A stretch of DNA of 33,023 nucleotides from Spirochaetota bacterium (GTDB lineage Bacteria; Spirochaetota; UBA4802; UBA5550), in the NCBI GenBank assembly GCA_024276015.1, contig JAJRXZ010000048.1, positions 1 through 33,023 on the forward strand, in the 5' to 3' direction. Under the pieces are notes generated by a model, which saw only the letters and a list, made by a program, of their open reading frames with translations, had not been told where the DNA came from and made no database searches. Below, piece after piece: positions 32,876-33,023 of the stretch (the first letter of the stretch is position 1; each line of letters opens with the position of its first letter). Position numbers and translations under genes: made by a program.

Positions 32876-33023
32876 TTAATTAACCAGTCTTTTACAGGCT
32901 GTTTTGCCTGAAACAACATCTTCAAAATTATAACCGGGAACAAGCCTTTTGATCATTTTCCTTATTGAGATCGGATCATGATCAACAATTTTAGGAATTT
33001 CTTCAAAAATAAATTTTTCTATA
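32876..33023 (-). CDS. C-terminal fragment of a gene entering from the right edge
   Basis: A frame open from the window edge (first full codon at 33022) to a TAA at 32878-32876, 48 codons. It ends with IRKMIKRLVPGYNFEDVVSG and KTACKRLVN. It looks protein-like (mixed charge, hydrophobic spacing), but I do not recognise a family. The 94-bp gap to the next frame holds nothing obvious. Confidence 0.5.
   Translation of the reverse strand, partial: IEKFIFEEIPKIVDHDPISIRKMIKRLVPGYNFEDVVSGKTACKRLVN

Overview
The window reads as chromosomal housekeeping and envelope DNA from an AT-rich diderm bacterium. Evidence for two membranes is an AsmA-like intermembrane protein, many lipoproteins, a surface-type multiheme cytochrome and a soluble lytic transglycosylase. 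A spirochaete-like or deltaproteobacterial-like anaerobe fits best. Pointers are the multiheme cytochrome with Geobacter-type motifs, an oxygen-sensitive 2-hydroxyacyl-CoA dehydratase system, an HDOD protein, FecR/HEAT/TPR lipoproteins, and the order ispE - tRNA-Gln - glmU - prs - ctc - pth. The phylum is an inference; no rRNA is present. TAA, TAG and TGA all end genes here, so the standard bacterial code applies.

Layout. (1) 1-3697, minus: a YdbH-like AsmA-family protein, a YdbL-like (DUF1318) lipoprotein and a lipoprotein cut by the window edge, tightly coupled; together they suggest lipid transport to the outer membrane. (2) 4130-6643, minus: a multiheme c-type cytochrome lipoprotein with 13 CxxCH and 6 CxxxxCH motifs and a recent internal duplication. 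(3) 7056-11412, plus: a receiver-like coiled-coil protein, a MuiA-like secreted protein and pyruvate kinase, facing ruvA (minus). (4) 12303-15981, plus: a MarR regulator with a promoter/operator, then two HGD-D family subunits and their ATP-dependent activator, an apparently complete radical dehydratase or reductase module of unknown substrate. (5) 15989-19664, minus: alaS, then rpsI and rplM with a UUCG-loop terminator. (6) 19860-24040, plus: ispE, tRNA-Gln(UUG), a GlmU reduced to its uridylyltransferase half, prs, rplY/ctc and a peptidyl-tRNA hydrolase homologue that has lost most catalytic residues. (7) 24198-30741: envelope genes, comprising a secreted helical protein (plus), FecR and HEAT proteins (minus), and a minus run of an MBL hydrolase, a second secreted helical protein, and a TPR/lytic-transglycosylase gene split by one in-frame TAA. 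(8) 30843-33023: a histidine-kinase-like ATPase fused to HDOD, a small CxxC protein and a gene fragment at the edge.

The points most worth following are the degenerate Pth, the in-frame stop in the lytic transglycosylase gene, the MarR-controlled dehydratase operon, the truncated GlmU, the cytochrome duplication and a 28-bp repeat shared by two intergenic gaps. I found no CRISPR array, transposase, prophage or integrase.
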